A DNA stretch of 64,000 nt from Limnohabitans sp. WS1 (GCF_003063265.1 NZ_NERU01000004.1:214526-278525), one strand, 5' to 3'. Counted from the stretch's first letter, positions 1 through 9,225 are shown. The notes: generated by a model from the letters alone, not told the origin. Translations and numbers: made by a program.

Positions 1-96
1 CGGATGGGTCACGCCCGTGAATTGGTGGGGCGCGGTGGGGCTCAGGTCAATGGCTTCGTCAAATGGGTGCATGGACAAGATGTTAGAGGCTGCCAT
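1..96 (-). CDS. Acyl-CoA thioesterase-like protein, N-terminal fragment (cut by window start)
   Basis: Reading leftward from the ATG at 96-94 gives 32 codons that run off the window edge without a stop. The segment MHPFDEAIDL, followed by FTGVTHP at residues 26-32, resembles the start of TesB-like thioesterase-superfamily proteins common in Burkholderiales, which act on acyl-CoA thioesters in the cytoplasm. Neither the ATG at 96 nor the alternative at 72 has a strong ribosome binding site. Only the N-terminus is visible, so the family call rests on a short match and the catalytic residues cannot be checked. Confidence 0.5.
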   Translation of the reverse strand, partial: MAASNILSMHPFDEAIDLSPTAPHQFTGVTHP

Positions 97-259
97 GCGA
101 GCCGCGCTGTCTCGCTTGAGGCACCAGTGCAAAGCCTTGACCAGGCTGACCTGCACGCAAAGGTGTTACCGAGTGTTTATAGAGTCATAAATAGCTCTTA
201 TTCGGCTTAGACTGAATACAGCCAACATCCGTTGGCAAACAACTCTATCGGAGCTCATC

Positions 260-949
260 ATGAAAAAATACGGTGCCGAATTTTTCGGAACATTCTGGCT
301 GGTCTTGGGCGGCTGCGGCAGCGCCGTGCTTGCGGCTGCATTCCCTCAATTGGGAATCGGCTTTTTAGGCGTTTCGCTGGCCTTTGGCCTCACGGTCCTG
401 ACCATGGCCTTTGCCATCGGTCACATTTCGGGCTGTCACCTGAACCCGGCGGTCTCGATTGGCCTGTGGGCCGGTGGTCGCTTCCCTGCAAAAGACCTGG
501 CACCTTACATCGTGTCCCAAGTGCTCGGCGGCATTGCCGCAGGTGGCGTGCTGTACCTGATCGCGAGCGGCAAGGCGGGCTTCGACGTTGCTGGCGGCTT
601 TGCCTCCAACGGGTTTGGAGAGCATTCACCCGGCGGCTACAGCATGGTGGCGGCCCTGTTGACCGAAGTGGTCATGACCATGATGTTCCTCTTGGTGATT
701 CTGGGTTCGACCGACAAGCGCGCACCGCAAGGCCTGGCACCGATCGCCATCGGTTTGTGCTTGACCCTGATCCACCTGATCAGCATTCCGGTCACCAACA
801 CATCCGTCAACCCTGCCCGCAGCACCGGTGTGGCCGTGTTTGTGGGTGACTGGGCTGTATCACAACTGTGGCTGTTCTGGCTGGCACCCATTGCAGGTGC
901 CGTTTTGGGTGCGCTGGTGTACCGCCTGATTGGCTCAGAGGAAAACTGA
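260..949 (+). CDS. aqpZ: Aquaporin Z (water channel)
   Basis: Six-helix MIP-family channel of 229 residues, the usual size for AqpZ, which lets water cross the inner membrane. Both pore half-helix motifs are present: HLNPAV at residues 60-65 and SVNPARS at 182-188. The selectivity-filter positions appear as F42, H172, T181 and R187, the Phe/His/Thr/Arg set of water-selective aquaporins; an aquaglyceroporin would have a Gly in place of the His. A GGAG ribosome binding site precedes the ATG. It is a single-gene unit closed by a strong hairpin terminator about 30 bases after the stop codon. Confidence 0.95.
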   Translation: MKKYGAEFFGTFWLVLGGCGSAVLAAAFPQLGIGFLGVSLAFGLTVLTMAFAIGHISGCHLNPAVSIGLWAGGRFPAKDLAPYIVSQVLGGIAAGGVLYLIASGKAGFDVAGGFASNGFGEHSPGGYSMVAALLTEVVMTMMFLLVILGSTDKRAPQGLAPIAIGLCLTLIHLISIPVTNTSVNPARSTGVAVFVGDWAVSQLWLFWLAPIAGAVLGALVYRLIGSEEN

Positions 950-978
950 TCTTCGCGCATTTGCGCAAGATCACACAC

Positions 979-1005
979 AAGGCCATGCCCATGCATGGCC
1001 TTTTT
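979..1005 (+). terminator. Rho-independent terminator of aqpZ
   Basis: Perfect 10-bp stem (979-988 with 993-1002), 4-base loop CCAT, then a T run. It also lies just beyond the 3' end of the leftward flavoprotein gene, so it may serve both convergent genes. Confidence 0.85.
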
Positions 1006-1008
1006 CAT

Positions 1009-2124
1009 TCAAAGCAAAGCGGTCACTTGCGCTGCGATTGCCAAAGAACTGGTCAGGCCGGGCGACTCGATGCCCAGCAGGTTCACCAGACCCGGCACTC
1101 CATGCTCGGCGGGGCCTTGGATCATGAAGTCGGCTGCTGCGTCGTGCGGTGCGTTGATCTTGGGGCGAATGCCCGCATAACCCGCCTGTAAAGCGCCATC
1201 GGCCAAACCCGGCCAATATTTGCGCACCTCGGCATAAAAGGCATCGCCTCGGTGCGGATCGACTTGCAGATCGGCGGGGTCTTCTACCCATTGCACGTCT
1301 GGGCCGAACTTGGCCTGGCCACCCAGGTCAAGCGTGAGGTGCACGCCCAAACCAGCTTTTTCGGGCACGGGGTAAATCAGGCGGGAGAACGGGGCCTTGC
1401 CAGAGAGCGTGAAATAGTTGCCTTTGGCGTAATGGGCTTGGGGCAACAGACTTTTGTCCAGCCCGTCCATGCGCTCGGCCAGCGCCACGGCGCTCAATCC
1501 TGCAGCATTGACCAGCACTTTGCACGCCAGCTCGGTGCCGTCTTGTGTGGTCACACGAATCGGATGTGTGGCGGTGCCCTGCCGCACGCCAATGTGCTGC
1601 ACAGGCGAGACCAGCGCCAGCAAACCACCTGCGTTTTCCATGTCGCCTTGCAAGGCAAGCATGTAGCCGTGACTGTCAATCACCCCTGTACTGGGCGAGA
1701 GCAGCGCCGCTTCACAAGACAGCGCAGGCTCCAGCGCCTGGGCCTGCGCAGCCGTGAGTTTTTGCAAATCGTGCACACCGTTGGCGGCGGCCTTGGCCAT
1801 GATGCCGTCCAGCGCCAGCACTTGCTCGGAGCTTGTCGCCACGATCAGCTTGCCCAACCGCCGATGAGCCACACCGCGCTCAGCGCAATAGGCGTAAAGC
1901 ATTTCCTTACCTTGCACACACAGCCGCGCCTTGAGCGAGCCCGCCGGGTAATAAATGCCCGCATGGATGACCTCGCTGTTGCGCGAGCTGGTGCCCGTGC
2001 CGATGGCGTTTTCCGATTCGAGCACCAGCACCTCGCGGCCCGAGAGCGCGAGCGCCCGCCCCACAGCCAGGCCGACCACGCCGGCCCCAATCACAACAGC
2101 ATCAACTTGTTCCATGGGCAGCAT
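1009..2124 (-). CDS. FAD-dependent oxidoreductase, L-2-hydroxyglutarate oxidase-like (DAO family)
   Basis: A 371-residue flavoprotein. The N-terminal dinucleotide-binding motif is [13 protein letters not shown] (residues 10-22), followed by an acidic strand end (LVLESE) and the [13 protein letters not shown] segment typical of the L-2-hydroxyglutarate dehydrogenase (LhgO/L2HGDH) branch of the DAO superfamily. The C-terminal GIRPKI and [16 protein letters not shown] segments also fit that branch. Such enzymes oxidise 2-hydroxy acids and pass electrons via FAD to oxygen or quinone. The exact substrate is not fixed by sequence. There are two candidate ATG codons (2124 and 2115), neither with a clear ribosome binding site. 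It is divergent from the SDR gene at 2539, and the REP-like repeats at 2168-2430 lie between them. Confidence 0.85.
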   Translation of the reverse strand: MLPMEQVDAVVIGAGVVGLAVGRALALSGREVLVLESENAIGTGTSSRNSEVIHAGIYYPAGSLKARLCVQGKEMLYAYCAERGVAHRRLGKLIVATSSEQVLALDGIMAKAAANGVHDLQKLTAAQAQALEPALSCEAALLSPSTGVIDSHGYMLALQGDMENAGGLLALVSPVQHIGVRQGTATHPIRVTTQDGTELACKVLVNAAGLSAVALAERMDGLDKSLLPQAHYAKGNYFTLSGKAPFSRLIYPVPEKAGLGVHLTLDLGGQAKFGPDVQWVEDPADLQVDPHRGDAFYAEVRKYWPGLADGALQAGYAGIRPKINAPHDAAADFMIQGPAEHGVPGLVNLLGIESPGLTSSLAIAAQVTALL

Positions 2125-2167
2125 TGTGGCTCAGTCTGACAAGCCTTGAGGCCAGGATTGGGGGCTT

Positions 2168-2430
2168 TGTGGGAACGGCGCCCTCGCCACGATAGGCCGC
2201 TCGCAGACCACAAGCCATCGCCCCGAGGGCGGGGCTCCCACACAATGCAGACATTCCCCTTGTAGGAGCGACACCCTCGTCGCGATAAGCCTCGCAGACC
2301 ACCACCCCCATCGCCCCGGGGGCGGGGCTCCTACAAAATGCAGACATTCCCCTTGTAGGAGCGACGCCCTCGTCGCGATAAGCCTCGCAGACCACAAGCC
2401 ATCGCCCTGAAGGTGGGGTGCCCACACAAG
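2168..2430 (-). repeat. Three REP-like paired-hairpin repeat units
   Basis: Three roughly 92-base units start at about 2168, 2261 and 2353. Each begins with TGTRGGAGCG or TGTGGGAACG and contains two GC-rich hairpins; the third is degenerate at its right end. They are the reverse complement of the units in the 13-copy array at 46720-47913, with the same spacer words (TCGCAGACCAC, AATGCAGACATTCCCC). They sit between two divergent genes, where promoters are expected. No transposase is nearby. Confidence 0.85.
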
Positions 2431-2538
2431 GCGAGGCGAGCACACAGGGTGGATAACCCTCCAAGCTGACACCCGCAAGACAGACACCAGCACCACACGC
2501 AGGCAGACTGCCAGCAATTCACACAAGGAGACCGTTTC

Positions 2539-3300
2539 ATGTCACTGTTCAATCTCACAGGCAAAGTCGCCGTCGTCACGGGCTCTAGCCGGGGCATTGG
2601 TCGCTCGATTGCACACCAGCTGGCCAAGCAAGGCGCCAAAGTAGTGGTGTCCAGCCGCAAGCAAGACGCCTGCGAAGTGGTGGTCAAGGAAATTCAGGCC
2701 GCAGGGGGCGAGGCGATGGCGATTGCCGCGAGCATCTCCAGCAAAGAGCAATTGCAAAACCTGATTGATCAAACCCGCCAAGCTTGGGGCCCGATCGACA
2801 TCTTGGTCTGCAATGCGGCCACCAACCCCTATTACGGCCCGACCACCGGCATGAGCGACGAGGTGTTCGACAAGGTCATGCGCAACAACGTGTTGTCCAA
2901 CACCTGGCTGTGCACCATGGTCTACCCGGACATGAGAGCCAAGAAGGACGGTTCCATCGTCATCGTGTCGTCGATCGGCGGCCTGCACGGCTCGGCCATC
3001 ATCGGGGCTTACAACATTTCCAAGGCGGCCGACATGCAGCTGGCGCGCAATTTGGCGGTGGAATGGGGTCCTGACAATATCCGCGTGAACTGCATCGCGC
3101 CGGGCCTGATCAAGACCGACTTTGCCAAGGCTCTGCACGAGGACCCGGTGCTGAGCGCCAAGTACAACAACGAAACGCCACTTCGACGCATGGGCGAGCC
3201 CGACGACATTGGCGGTGTGGCGGTGTTCCTGGCCAGCCCGGCTGGGCAGTACGTGACGGGGCAGACCATCGTGGCAGATGGGGGGATGATGATTCGCTGA
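2539..3300 (+). CDS. SDR-family NAD(P)-dependent oxidoreductase
   Basis: A classical short-chain dehydrogenase of 253 residues. The cofactor motif TGSSRGIG lies near residues 14-21, then NAAT, the catalytic Ser of VSSIGG, the YNISK catalytic Tyr/Lys pair, and a C-terminal VTGQTIVADGG segment typical of FabG/DHRS4-like members. An AAGGAG ribosome binding site fixes the start. Close homologues of this type often accompany the APH-kinase/ACAD10-like acyl-CoA dehydrogenase pair found here at 15.7-18.1 kb, so a role in acyl-CoA or hydroxyacyl catabolism is plausible but not shown. The substrate is unknown. Confidence 0.88.
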   Translation: MSLFNLTGKVAVVTGSSRGIGRSIAHQLAKQGAKVVVSSRKQDACEVVVKEIQAAGGEAMAIAASISSKEQLQNLIDQTRQAWGPIDILVCNAATNPYYGPTTGMSDEVFDKVMRNNVLSNTWLCTMVYPDMRAKKDGSIVIVSSIGGLHGSAIIGAYNISKAADMQLARNLAVEWGPDNIRVNCIAPGLIKTDFAKALHEDPVLSAKYNNETPLRRMGEPDDIGGVAVFLASPAGQYVTGQTIVADGGMMIR

Positions 3301-3323
3301 TCTGCTTGTTTGTGCGAAGTCCG

Positions 3324-3397
3324 CTGAGAACGGGGAGGGGCCGGGCGCCTCATGCTGGGGTACCAGAAATCGGCACCCGGCCCCTCCCCGCTCTCAG
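3324..3397. repeat. Long near-perfect inverted repeat after the SDR gene
   Basis: Two 26-base arms (3324-3349 and 3372-3397) pair with only two mismatches across a 22-base spacer. The stem is very GC-rich (core GGGGAGGGGCCGGG). No T run follows, so it is not a standard terminator, and it does not resemble the REP-like units. It lies between the convergent SDR and sodB genes and could form a stable RNA structure at the 3' end of either transcript. Confidence 0.75.
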
Positions 3398-3483
3398 CTC
3401 AGTGGTTGATCGCAATACAGTCAAAGTGCATTTCGAAACCGGAGATTTGCCCAAGAGCCCCATTTACCTTAGGGCCAGAAAGC

Positions 3484-3509
3484 AAAAAACCCGCATCTGC
3501 GGGCTTTTT
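3484..3509. terminator. Bidirectional terminator between the SDR gene and sodB
   Basis: The short stem CCCGC/GCGGG around ATCT is flanked by an A6 run on the left and a T5 run on the right, so it can end transcription in both directions. It sits 20 bases past the sodB stop. Confidence 0.75.
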
Positions 3510-3528
3510 GACTTGGAGAGAACTTCGA

Positions 3529-4110
3529 TCAGGCGAAGTTTTTCTCTGCGAATGACCAGTTCACCAAGTTGCTGAGGAAAGTCTCAACGAACTTGGGGCG
3601 CATGTTGCGGTAGTCGATGTAATAAGCGTGTTCCCAAACGTCCACAGTCAACAAGGCGGTGTCGCCAGTCGTCAAGGGGGTGCCAGCAGCGCCCATGTTG
3701 ACGATGTCCACCGAACCGTCGGCTTTCTTCACCAACCATGTCCAGCCGGAGCCAAAGTTGCCCACGGCGCTCTTGACGAAGGCTTCCTTGAAAGCGGCGT
3801 AGCTGCCGAACTTGGCGTTGATGGCATCAGCCAATGCGCCAGTGGGCTCACCGCCGCCTTGGGGCTTCATGCAGTTCCAGAAGAAGGTGTGGTTCCAGAT
3901 CTGAGCGGAGTTGTTGTAGATGCCGCCGCTGGACTTCTTGATGATCTCTTCGAGGGACATGCTCTCGAATTCAGTGCCTTTTTGCAGGTTGTTCAGGTTC
4001 ACAACATAAGCGTTGTGGTGCTTGCCGTGGTGAAACTCCAAAGTTTCCTGGCTGTAATGAGGGGCCAAAGCATCAATCGCGTAAGGCAATGCGGGCAAGG
4101 TGTGTTCCAT
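3529..4110 (-). CDS. sodB: Superoxide dismutase [Fe]
   Basis: A 193-residue iron/manganese superoxide dismutase that converts superoxide to oxygen and hydrogen peroxide in the cytoplasm. All four metal ligands are visible: H27, H74 (in WNHTFFW), D157 and H161 (in DVWEHAYY). Q70 before the second histidine ligand and the general sequence are those of the Fe type. Length matches E. coli SodB. An AAAGGA ribosome binding site precedes the ATG. It is probably transcribed on its own, with its own terminator; xseA lies upstream on the same strand, 160 bases away. Confidence 0.96.
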   Translation of the reverse strand: MEHTLPALPYAIDALAPHYSQETLEFHHGKHHNAYVVNLNNLQKGTEFESMSLEEIIKKSSGGIYNNSAQIWNHTFFWNCMKPQGGGEPTGALADAINAKFGSYAAFKEAFVKSAVGNFGSGWTWLVKKADGSVDIVNMGAAGTPLTTGDTALLTVDVWEHAYYIDYRNMRPKFVETFLSNLVNWSFAEKNFA

Positions 4111-4270
4111 GAAGGCGTCCTTTGGTGGTGTGAAAAAGATAACTGTTGCATTTTAGGGGCAGCTTGATCGCCCTTGAGGGTGACAGGTCACTGAAAAATA
4201 ACGATCCAAGGAGCAGGTTCATCACCTTCACCGCCATCACCAAACAGAGCCACCCGTTCAGAACTTTCGT

Positions 4271-5626
4271 TCAGGGTGTGACCACCAAGGACACGTCCCC
4301 ATCGGCCAAGGTCGCCCGAACCCCTTGTCCGGACCTGAATTGAGTGGCATGGCTCAAAGCATGGCCTTGCTCATCGCTCAACCATGCGTAGCCACGCTCC
4401 AAAACCAGACGCGGGTCAACCGATGACAAGCGCAATGCAGCGTGTTCCAAACGTTGTGCACGTTGGTGCACCTGCTGGCTTCGGTTGAAAGCCAGGCGGT
4501 CGGTCAAGCGGTCCAAATGGTGAGACTGCAAAGTTGACTGGGTTTGCACGCCGCTTTGCAGACGACTGTCCAATCGATCAAGCCACTGGCTGTGCTGGCC
4601 CAGCAGGCCCTGCGGGCGACTCAAACGAGATGCAAGCGCACTCAGGCGTTGCGTCTGCCGCTCTTGCTGACGAACCAGGCCCACACCGAAACGGGCAGCA
4701 ACGCTGTCCAGCCGCTGGGCTTGTCGGTCTTGCTGTCGCATCAAGCCCCGGCTCAGCCTTTGCTCCAACACCGACAGGGCCTGCAAACCTGCACCGCGAT
4801 CCATCGCCGCCAGCTCGGCGGCAGCCGTGGGTGTGGGGGCACGCACATCGGCCACAAAGTCGGCAATGGTGAAGTCGGTTTCATGGCCCACGCCACTGAT
4901 GACTGGCACTGGACTTTGGGCGATCACACGGGCAAGGTTTTCATCGTTGAACGACCACAAATCGTCGATAGAGCCGCCTCCGCGCACCAGCAAAATCACA
5001 TCCACAGGCGGACACCATGGATTGTCTTCTGCGGTAAGGGCGTACAGATTGTTCAGTGCCTGCACCAAGGTAGCGGGCGCAGCTGAACCTTGCACCAGCG
5101 CAGGCACCAGCAACACCGGAATGTGCGGCACACGCCGCTGTAAGGCGGTCATCACGTCGTGCCAAGCGGCAGCCCCCAAAGAAGTCACCACACCAATGGC
5201 GCGGGGTTGTGTTGGCAATGGGCGCTTGTGCACAGCATCAAACAGCCCTTCGCTTTCCAGTTTGATTTTGAGTCTCAAAAACTGCTCAAAAAGTGCGCCC
5301 TGCCCTGCCCGCTGCATGGACTCGACAATCAATTGCAAGTCTCCCCGGGCCTCATACACCCCCAAACGGCCTCGTACCTCGACCAGCTCGCCATCGCGCG
5401 GGGAAAAGTCAACCAAACTGGCCGCACGGCGAAACATGGCGCATCGGATCTGACCCGCGTCATCTTTGATGGAAAAATAGCAATGGCCACTGGCCGCGCG
5501 TGAAAAGCCGGAAATTTCACCTCGAACGATCACGGGGTTGAAGCGCAGGTCCAAGGTATCGGCCACAGCACGGCACAAAGCGGAGACTGTCCAGGCACTT
5601 TCTTGGCTTGATTCGAGCATGTTCAT
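4271..5626 (-). CDS. xseA: Exodeoxyribonuclease VII large subunit
   Basis: A 451-residue large subunit of the single-strand-specific exonuclease VII, which works with XseB in repair. It has an N-terminal OB-fold domain (about residues 12-110, with VIVRGEISGF), then the nuclease domain with VTSLGAAAWHD, LLVRGGGSIDDLWSFNDE and SGVGHETDFTIADF, all diagnostic for the family. The C-terminal third is a long helical region ending in a short beta tail (LERGYAWLSD). Two start codons are possible (MNM); no clear ribosome binding site. The small subunit xseB is not in the window. It is divergent from exbB. Confidence 0.95.
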   Translation of the reverse strand: MNMLESSQESAWTVSALCRAVADTLDLRFNPVIVRGEISGFSRAASGHCYFSIKDDAGQIRCAMFRRAASLVDFSPRDGELVEVRGRLGVYEARGDLQLIVESMQRAGQGALFEQFLRLKIKLESEGLFDAVHKRPLPTQPRAIGVVTSLGAAAWHDVMTALQRRVPHIPVLLVPALVQGSAAPATLVQALNNLYALTAEDNPWCPPVDVILLVRGGGSIDDLWSFNDENLARVIAQSPVPVISGVGHETDFTIADFVADVRAPTPTAAAELAAMDRGAGLQALSVLEQRLSRGLMRQQDRQAQRLDSVAARFGVGLVRQQERQTQRLSALASRLSRPQGLLGQHSQWLDRLDSRLQSGVQTQSTLQSHHLDRLTDRLAFNRSQQVHQRAQRLEHAALRLSSVDPRLVLERGYAWLSDEQGHALSHATQFRSGQGVRATLADGDVSLVVTP

Positions 5627-5991
5627 TGTGGGGATTGTTATTCAAATGGGGGGCGAGCCATCCGCTTCGGGCTGAGGCTTGATGTGAAGTACTCCACAGA
5701 TGAAGGACGACATACACCAAGGGCCATCAAAAAGCACACACGCTCTTTGTTCATCTTAAGCAATTGATTTCATTCAATTTTTCCCAAAACAGCATCACCA
5801 AATTCTGAAAATTGATCGAATATAGAAGTATTCAAAAAAATTCATTCAAAAGTTCTTCACAAAGTTATCCACAGGACAGCCTCCCCCGTTGGAAACCCTC
5901 AAAGACGGGCTCTAAAGAGGCCCTCGTGCGCTTGAGACATCGTTCATAATGACAATCTTTTGTCACACCGAACTCTCAAGAAGGAAAAGTT
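5627..5991. other. Intergenic region between xseA and exbB, AT-rich
   Basis: No supported gene. The stretch from about 5740 to 5870 is markedly AT-rich compared with its surroundings and ends in a consensus DnaA box. It must hold the divergent promoters for xseA and the exbB operon, but I could not pick a convincing -35/-10 pair. Confidence 0.6.
5865..5873 (+). promoter_or_regulatory. Consensus DnaA box
   Basis: TTATCCACA is the exact consensus DnaA-binding 9-mer, at the edge of an AT-rich block about 120 bases before exbB. Only one perfect box is seen, so it is more likely a regulatory or titration site than an origin. Confidence 0.5.
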
Positions 5992-6609
5992 TTGTTATCG
6001 ATCATACAAGCCGCAGGTTGGCCCATTTGGCCCCTGATTCTGTGCTCTGTCCTGGCCTTGGCCTTGATCATTGAACGATTGTTTCAATTGCAGACCCGCA
6101 AAGTTGCCCCATCGAACACTTTGGAAAAAGCCATGGAGGTCACTCGCTCAAACTTGCCGTCAGAAGAAGTGGTGCGCCAATTGGAAAACATGGGCGTTTT
6201 AGGGCCCGTTCTGGCCAGCGGCATCAGAAATTTGCAACAAAACCCCCAAGCCACCCACAAAGATGTCCAATCCGGGATGGAAATGGCCGGGCGCAAGGCA
6301 GCACGAGACTTAGAGCGTTACCTGACCGCTTTGGCCACCATTGCTTCGGCCGCCCCGTTGTTGGGTCTTCTGGGCACCGTGGTGGGCATGATCGAGATTT
6401 TTGGCGCTCACACTGCGGCCAACAACCAACCGGCCCAATTGGCTCAGGGCATTTCAATCGCCTTGTACAACACCGCTTTCGGCCTGATTGTGGCGATCCC
6501 TGCCTTGATGTTTTGGCGTTACTTCCGATCCGTGGTGGACAATCACCTGCTGAACATGGAAATAGCCAGCGAACAATTTTGCCGGCACCTGAACCATTTG
6601 CGCGACTGA
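5992..6609 (+). CDS. exbB: ExbB/TolQ/MotA-family proton channel protein
   Basis: A 205-residue inner-membrane protein with an N-terminal membrane helix (about residues 10-27) and the conserved paired helices in the C-terminal half (APLLGLLGTVVGMIEIF and TAFGLIVAIPALMFW). With ExbD it forms the proton channel that energises TonB-dependent outer-membrane transport, or a related system. The start is TTG, chosen because a good AAGGA ribosome binding site stands 6-10 bases upstream and the family N-terminus fits. First gene of an exbB-exbD-lpxK-Trm112-kdsB run. A TolQ role is less likely because no tolA or tolB follows. Confidence 0.88.
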   Translation: MLSIIQAAGWPIWPLILCSVLALALIIERLFQLQTRKVAPSNTLEKAMEVTRSNLPSEEVVRQLENMGVLGPVLASGIRNLQQNPQATHKDVQSGMEMAGRKAARDLERYLTALATIASAAPLLGLLGTVVGMIEIFGAHTAANNQPAQLAQGISIALYNTAFGLIVAIPALMFWRYFRSVVDNHLLNMEIASEQFCRHLNHLRD

Positions 6610-6616
6610 CTGTGTA

Positions 6617-7045
6617 TTGATTGTGAATTTCAGTAAAAACCGCCCCTCCTCAGAGCCCGAAATCAACTTGATCCCCTTCATCGACATTTTGTTGGTGGTG
6701 ATGATCTTTTTGATGCTCACCACCACATGGTCGCGTTTGACAGAAATCAGCTTGACTTTGCCTGTGGCCGATGCGCAAAAACAAAAAGACCGGCCTCAGC
6801 AAATCATCTTGACCATCAGCGCACAAGGCCAATATGCCTTGAACAAAACACCGGTCAATGGCAGCTCAGTCAGTGCACTTTCAGCTGTTTTGGCCAATTT
6901 GGCCTCCAAAGAAATGACTTTGGTGATCAGTGCGGATGCCCAAGCAAGCCACCAGTCGGTGGTCAATGCGATGGAAGCGGCCCGCCGCACAGGCTTGTCG
7001 CAAATCACCTTTGCGACCCAATCGGCTGATTCATCGGGGTCTTGA
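6617..7045 (+). CDS. exbD: ExbD/TolR-family protein
   Basis: A 142-residue partner of ExbB. It has one membrane helix with the essential aspartate (PFIDILLVVMIFLML, near residues 20-34) and a periplasmic C-terminal domain ending in the family signature region (LVISADAQASHQSVVNAMEAARRTGLSQ, shown in part: VISADAQASHQSVV). The TTG at 6617 gives the longest form; a GTG at 6623 is an equally reasonable start. It begins 7 bases after exbB and ends 6 bases before lpxK, so all are co-transcribed. Confidence 0.88.
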   Translation: MIVNFSKNRPSSEPEINLIPFIDILLVVMIFLMLTTTWSRLTEISLTLPVADAQKQKDRPQQIILTISAQGQYALNKTPVNGSSVSALSAVLANLASKEMTLVISADAQASHQSVVNAMEAARRTGLSQITFATQSADSSGS

Positions 7046-7051
7046 CTCTCC

Positions 7052-8047
7052 ATGGCGCTTGGCACCTGGCTTCACCAACGACTGCCGCGCGTTTGGCTGT
7101 CGCGTGGCTGGGCTGCCCACTTGCTCATGCCCGTGGCCTGGCTTTATCAGCTTGCTTTGATGGCTCGAACAGGCCTTTACCTGACCGGCCTCAAAAGCAG
7201 ACATCGACTGCCCGTTCGGGTCATTGTGGTTGGCAACGTTGTGGCTGGAGGCGCAGGAAAAACGCCCGTGACGATGGCCTTGGTTGAACACCTGCAACAC
7301 AAAGGGCACACGGTCGGCGTGATCTCCAGGGGTCATGGCCGTCAGACCCGTGACACCCGTGAAGTTCTTCCGGCCGATCGTCCCGAAACCGTGGGAGACG
7401 AGCCTTTGCTCATTCGCCAAAAAACAGGGGTTCCTGTTTGGGTGGGTTCATCCCGCGTTCAAGCAGGTCAGGCCTTGTTGGCCGCCCATCCTCAAGTGGA
7501 CACCGTGGTCTGTGACGATGGCTTGCAGCATTGGGCCTTGGCCCGAGACATTGAAATTTGTGTGATGGACGAACGCGGCGTTGGGAATGGCTGGCTGCTT
7601 CCTGCTGGGCCTTTGCGAGAAAAATGGCCCAGATCCGTTGACTTGCTTCTCCACACGGGCATCAACAACCTGTCTGGTGGTTTCCAGGCGAAGCGGCAAC
7701 TGGGTCAAATGGCGCAGGATGCACAAGGTCGCACAAGCACCTTGAACGATTTGAAAAGCAGCCCCGTTGATGCAGTTGCTGGACTGGCGCGTCCGGCATC
7801 CTTCTTCAACATGCTCCGAGAAAACGGCCTTGAACTGGCAACCACTCAAGCCTTGCCCGATCATTTCGACTTTGCAACTTGGCCAAGAAGCGAAGGTCCA
7901 AGACCCTTGCTGTGCACCGAAAAAGACGCCGCCAAGCTCTGGCAACGACAACCGACCGCGCTGGCGGTGCCCCTGGTGCTCACGCCTGAACCTGCTTTTT
8001 GGCATGCCCTGGACGCACTGTTGGCAAAAACAGACCCACACCCTTGA
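7052..8047 (+). CDS. lpxK: Tetraacyldisaccharide 4'-kinase
   Basis: A 331-residue lipid A kinase that phosphorylates the 4' position of the disaccharide precursor at the inner face of the cytoplasmic membrane. It has an N-terminal hydrophobic helix, the Walker A-type loop VVAGGAGKTP (about residues 63-72), SRGHGR, and the family motif VCDDGLQHW. LLPAGPLREKWPR and LLCTEKDAAKL near the C-terminus are also typical. Its place between exbD and the Trm112/kdsB pair matches lipopolysaccharide clusters in many proteobacteria. Confidence 0.95.
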   Translation: MALGTWLHQRLPRVWLSRGWAAHLLMPVAWLYQLALMARTGLYLTGLKSRHRLPVRVIVVGNVVAGGAGKTPVTMALVEHLQHKGHTVGVISRGHGRQTRDTREVLPADRPETVGDEPLLIRQKTGVPVWVGSSRVQAGQALLAAHPQVDTVVCDDGLQHWALARDIEICVMDERGVGNGWLLPAGPLREKWPRSVDLLLHTGINNLSGGFQAKRQLGQMAQDAQGRTSTLNDLKSSPVDAVAGLARPASFFNMLRENGLELATTQALPDHFDFATWPRSEGPRPLLCTEKDAAKLWQRQPTALAVPLVLTPEPAFWHALDALLAKTDPHP

Positions 8048-8131
8048 GCAAAACGGTTCTTGCGTGACATCGGAACACGATTTCGCGGCAACCCAGCACG
8101 AGGGCCACCTTGTCGCAGTTATCATTCCTTG

Positions 8132-8338
8132 ATGGACACCAAACTGCTTGAACTGCTGGTCTGCCCCGTGACCAAAGGCCCTTTGAACTTTGACCGTGAG
8201 GCGCAAGAGTTGCTCTCACGAAGCGCCCGGCTGGCCTATCCAGTGCGCCAGGGCATTCCCATCTTGCTTGAGAATGAAGCCCGCCCCTTGAGCGATGATG
8301 AGCTCGACAAATTGGCCGCGTTGCGTCCCCCCTTGTGA
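8132..8338 (+). CDS. Trm112/YcaR-family small zinc-ribbon-like protein
   Basis: A 68-residue protein that starts at the ATG at 8132; an in-frame upstream start at 8060 would add a Pro/Arg-rich stretch not found in the family. It has the family core [14 protein letters not shown] and [17 protein letters not shown]. Only one of the usual zinc-binding cysteines (C11) is kept, as in many bacterial YcaR/UPF0434 members. E. coli ycaR lies directly before kdsB, as here. In other systems Trm112 stabilises methyltransferases; the bacterial role is not settled. Confidence 0.85.
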   Translation: MDTKLLELLVCPVTKGPLNFDREAQELLSRSARLAYPVRQGIPILLENEARPLSDDELDKLAALRPPL

Positions 8339-8348
8339 GCCCACGGTC

Positions 8349-9128
8349 ATGAGCGAAACCACCTCTCAACTGGACTTTACGGTCCTGATTCCAGCACGCC
8401 TGGCTTCAACGCGACTGCCCAACAAGCCTTTGGCCGATGTCGTGGGATTGCCCATGATCGTGCGAGTGGCCAGGCAAGCGCAACGCTCGCGGGCCCAACA
8501 AGTGGTGGTCGCCGCAGATGACGTCCGCATTGTGAATGCTTGTGCCGAGCACGGCATACAGGCCTTGCTCACACGACAAGACCACCCCAGCGGCAGTGAC
8601 CGTTTGGCTGAAGCTTGTCAGCAACTGGGATTGCCCTCCGACCGGGTGGTGGTCAATGTCCAGGGCGACGAACCCCTGATCGAGCCAGAATTGATCAACC
8701 AAGTCGCCCTTGCTTTGACGCAGTGTCCGCAAGCGAGCATGAGCACCGCTGCCCATGCCATCACATCCTGCGCCGACTTCACCAATCCCAATGTGGTCAA
8801 AGTGGTCACCGATGCCCGTGGCATCGCGCTTTATTTCAGCAGAGCGCCCATCCCTTGGTGGCGAGATGGCCCTGCTGACCCGCTTTTGATGCAACTGCCA
8901 GACCCTGCACCCCTGCGCCATGTGGGCATTTACGCTTACCGGGCAGGATTTTTGTCACTTTTCCCACAATTGCCTGTAGCCCCCATTGAAGCTGTGGAAT
9001 CACTGGAGCAACTGCGCGCACTTTGGCATGGACACGCCATTGCGGTGCACATCACTGACAAAGCCCCTGGGCCTGGTGTAGACACGCCTGAAGATTTGGA
9101 TCGGGTCCGCGCCCTGCTGATGGCGTAA
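8349..9128 (+). CDS. kdsB: 3-deoxy-manno-octulosonate cytidylyltransferase (CMP-KDO synthetase)
   Basis: A 259-residue enzyme that activates KDO as CMP-KDO for the lipopolysaccharide core. The nucleotide-binding start [18 protein letters not shown], then [25 protein letters not shown], and [13 protein letters not shown] are all classic KdsB segments. The ATG at 8349 is chosen because it puts the family N-terminus about 8 residues in; the longer open frame from 8295 overlaps the Trm112 gene. It ends about 100 bases before adk. Confidence 0.95.
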   Translation: MSETTSQLDFTVLIPARLASTRLPNKPLADVVGLPMIVRVARQAQRSRAQQVVVAADDVRIVNACAEHGIQALLTRQDHPSGSDRLAEACQQLGLPSDRVVVNVQGDEPLIEPELINQVALALTQCPQASMSTAAHAITSCADFTNPNVVKVVTDARGIALYFSRAPIPWWRDGPADPLLMQLPDPAPLRHVGIYAYRAGFLSLFPQLPVAPIEAVESLEQLRALWHGHAIAVHITDKAPGPGVDTPEDLDRVRALLMA

Positions 9129-9225
9129 GCCTGGCTTGAGCATCGCGTGATATTCTCGACCTACGTTGTCAGGAGACGTGGGTCCGTATGAGATCCATCT
9201 GACAGACACCCATGACAAGCTATAA

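Noticed and set aside
1252..2139. 295-residue rightward open frame opposite the flavoprotein gene
   Set aside because: Antisense shadow; the leftward frame has a full FAD-enzyme pattern.
2102..2687. Leftward open frames of 118-131 residues across the 2.2-kb repeats
   Set aside because: They are made by the same REP-like units and run into the SDR gene on the other strand.
5740..5873. Chromosome replication origin
   Set aside because: Only one perfect DnaA box, and no dnaA, dnaN or parAB genes nearby.
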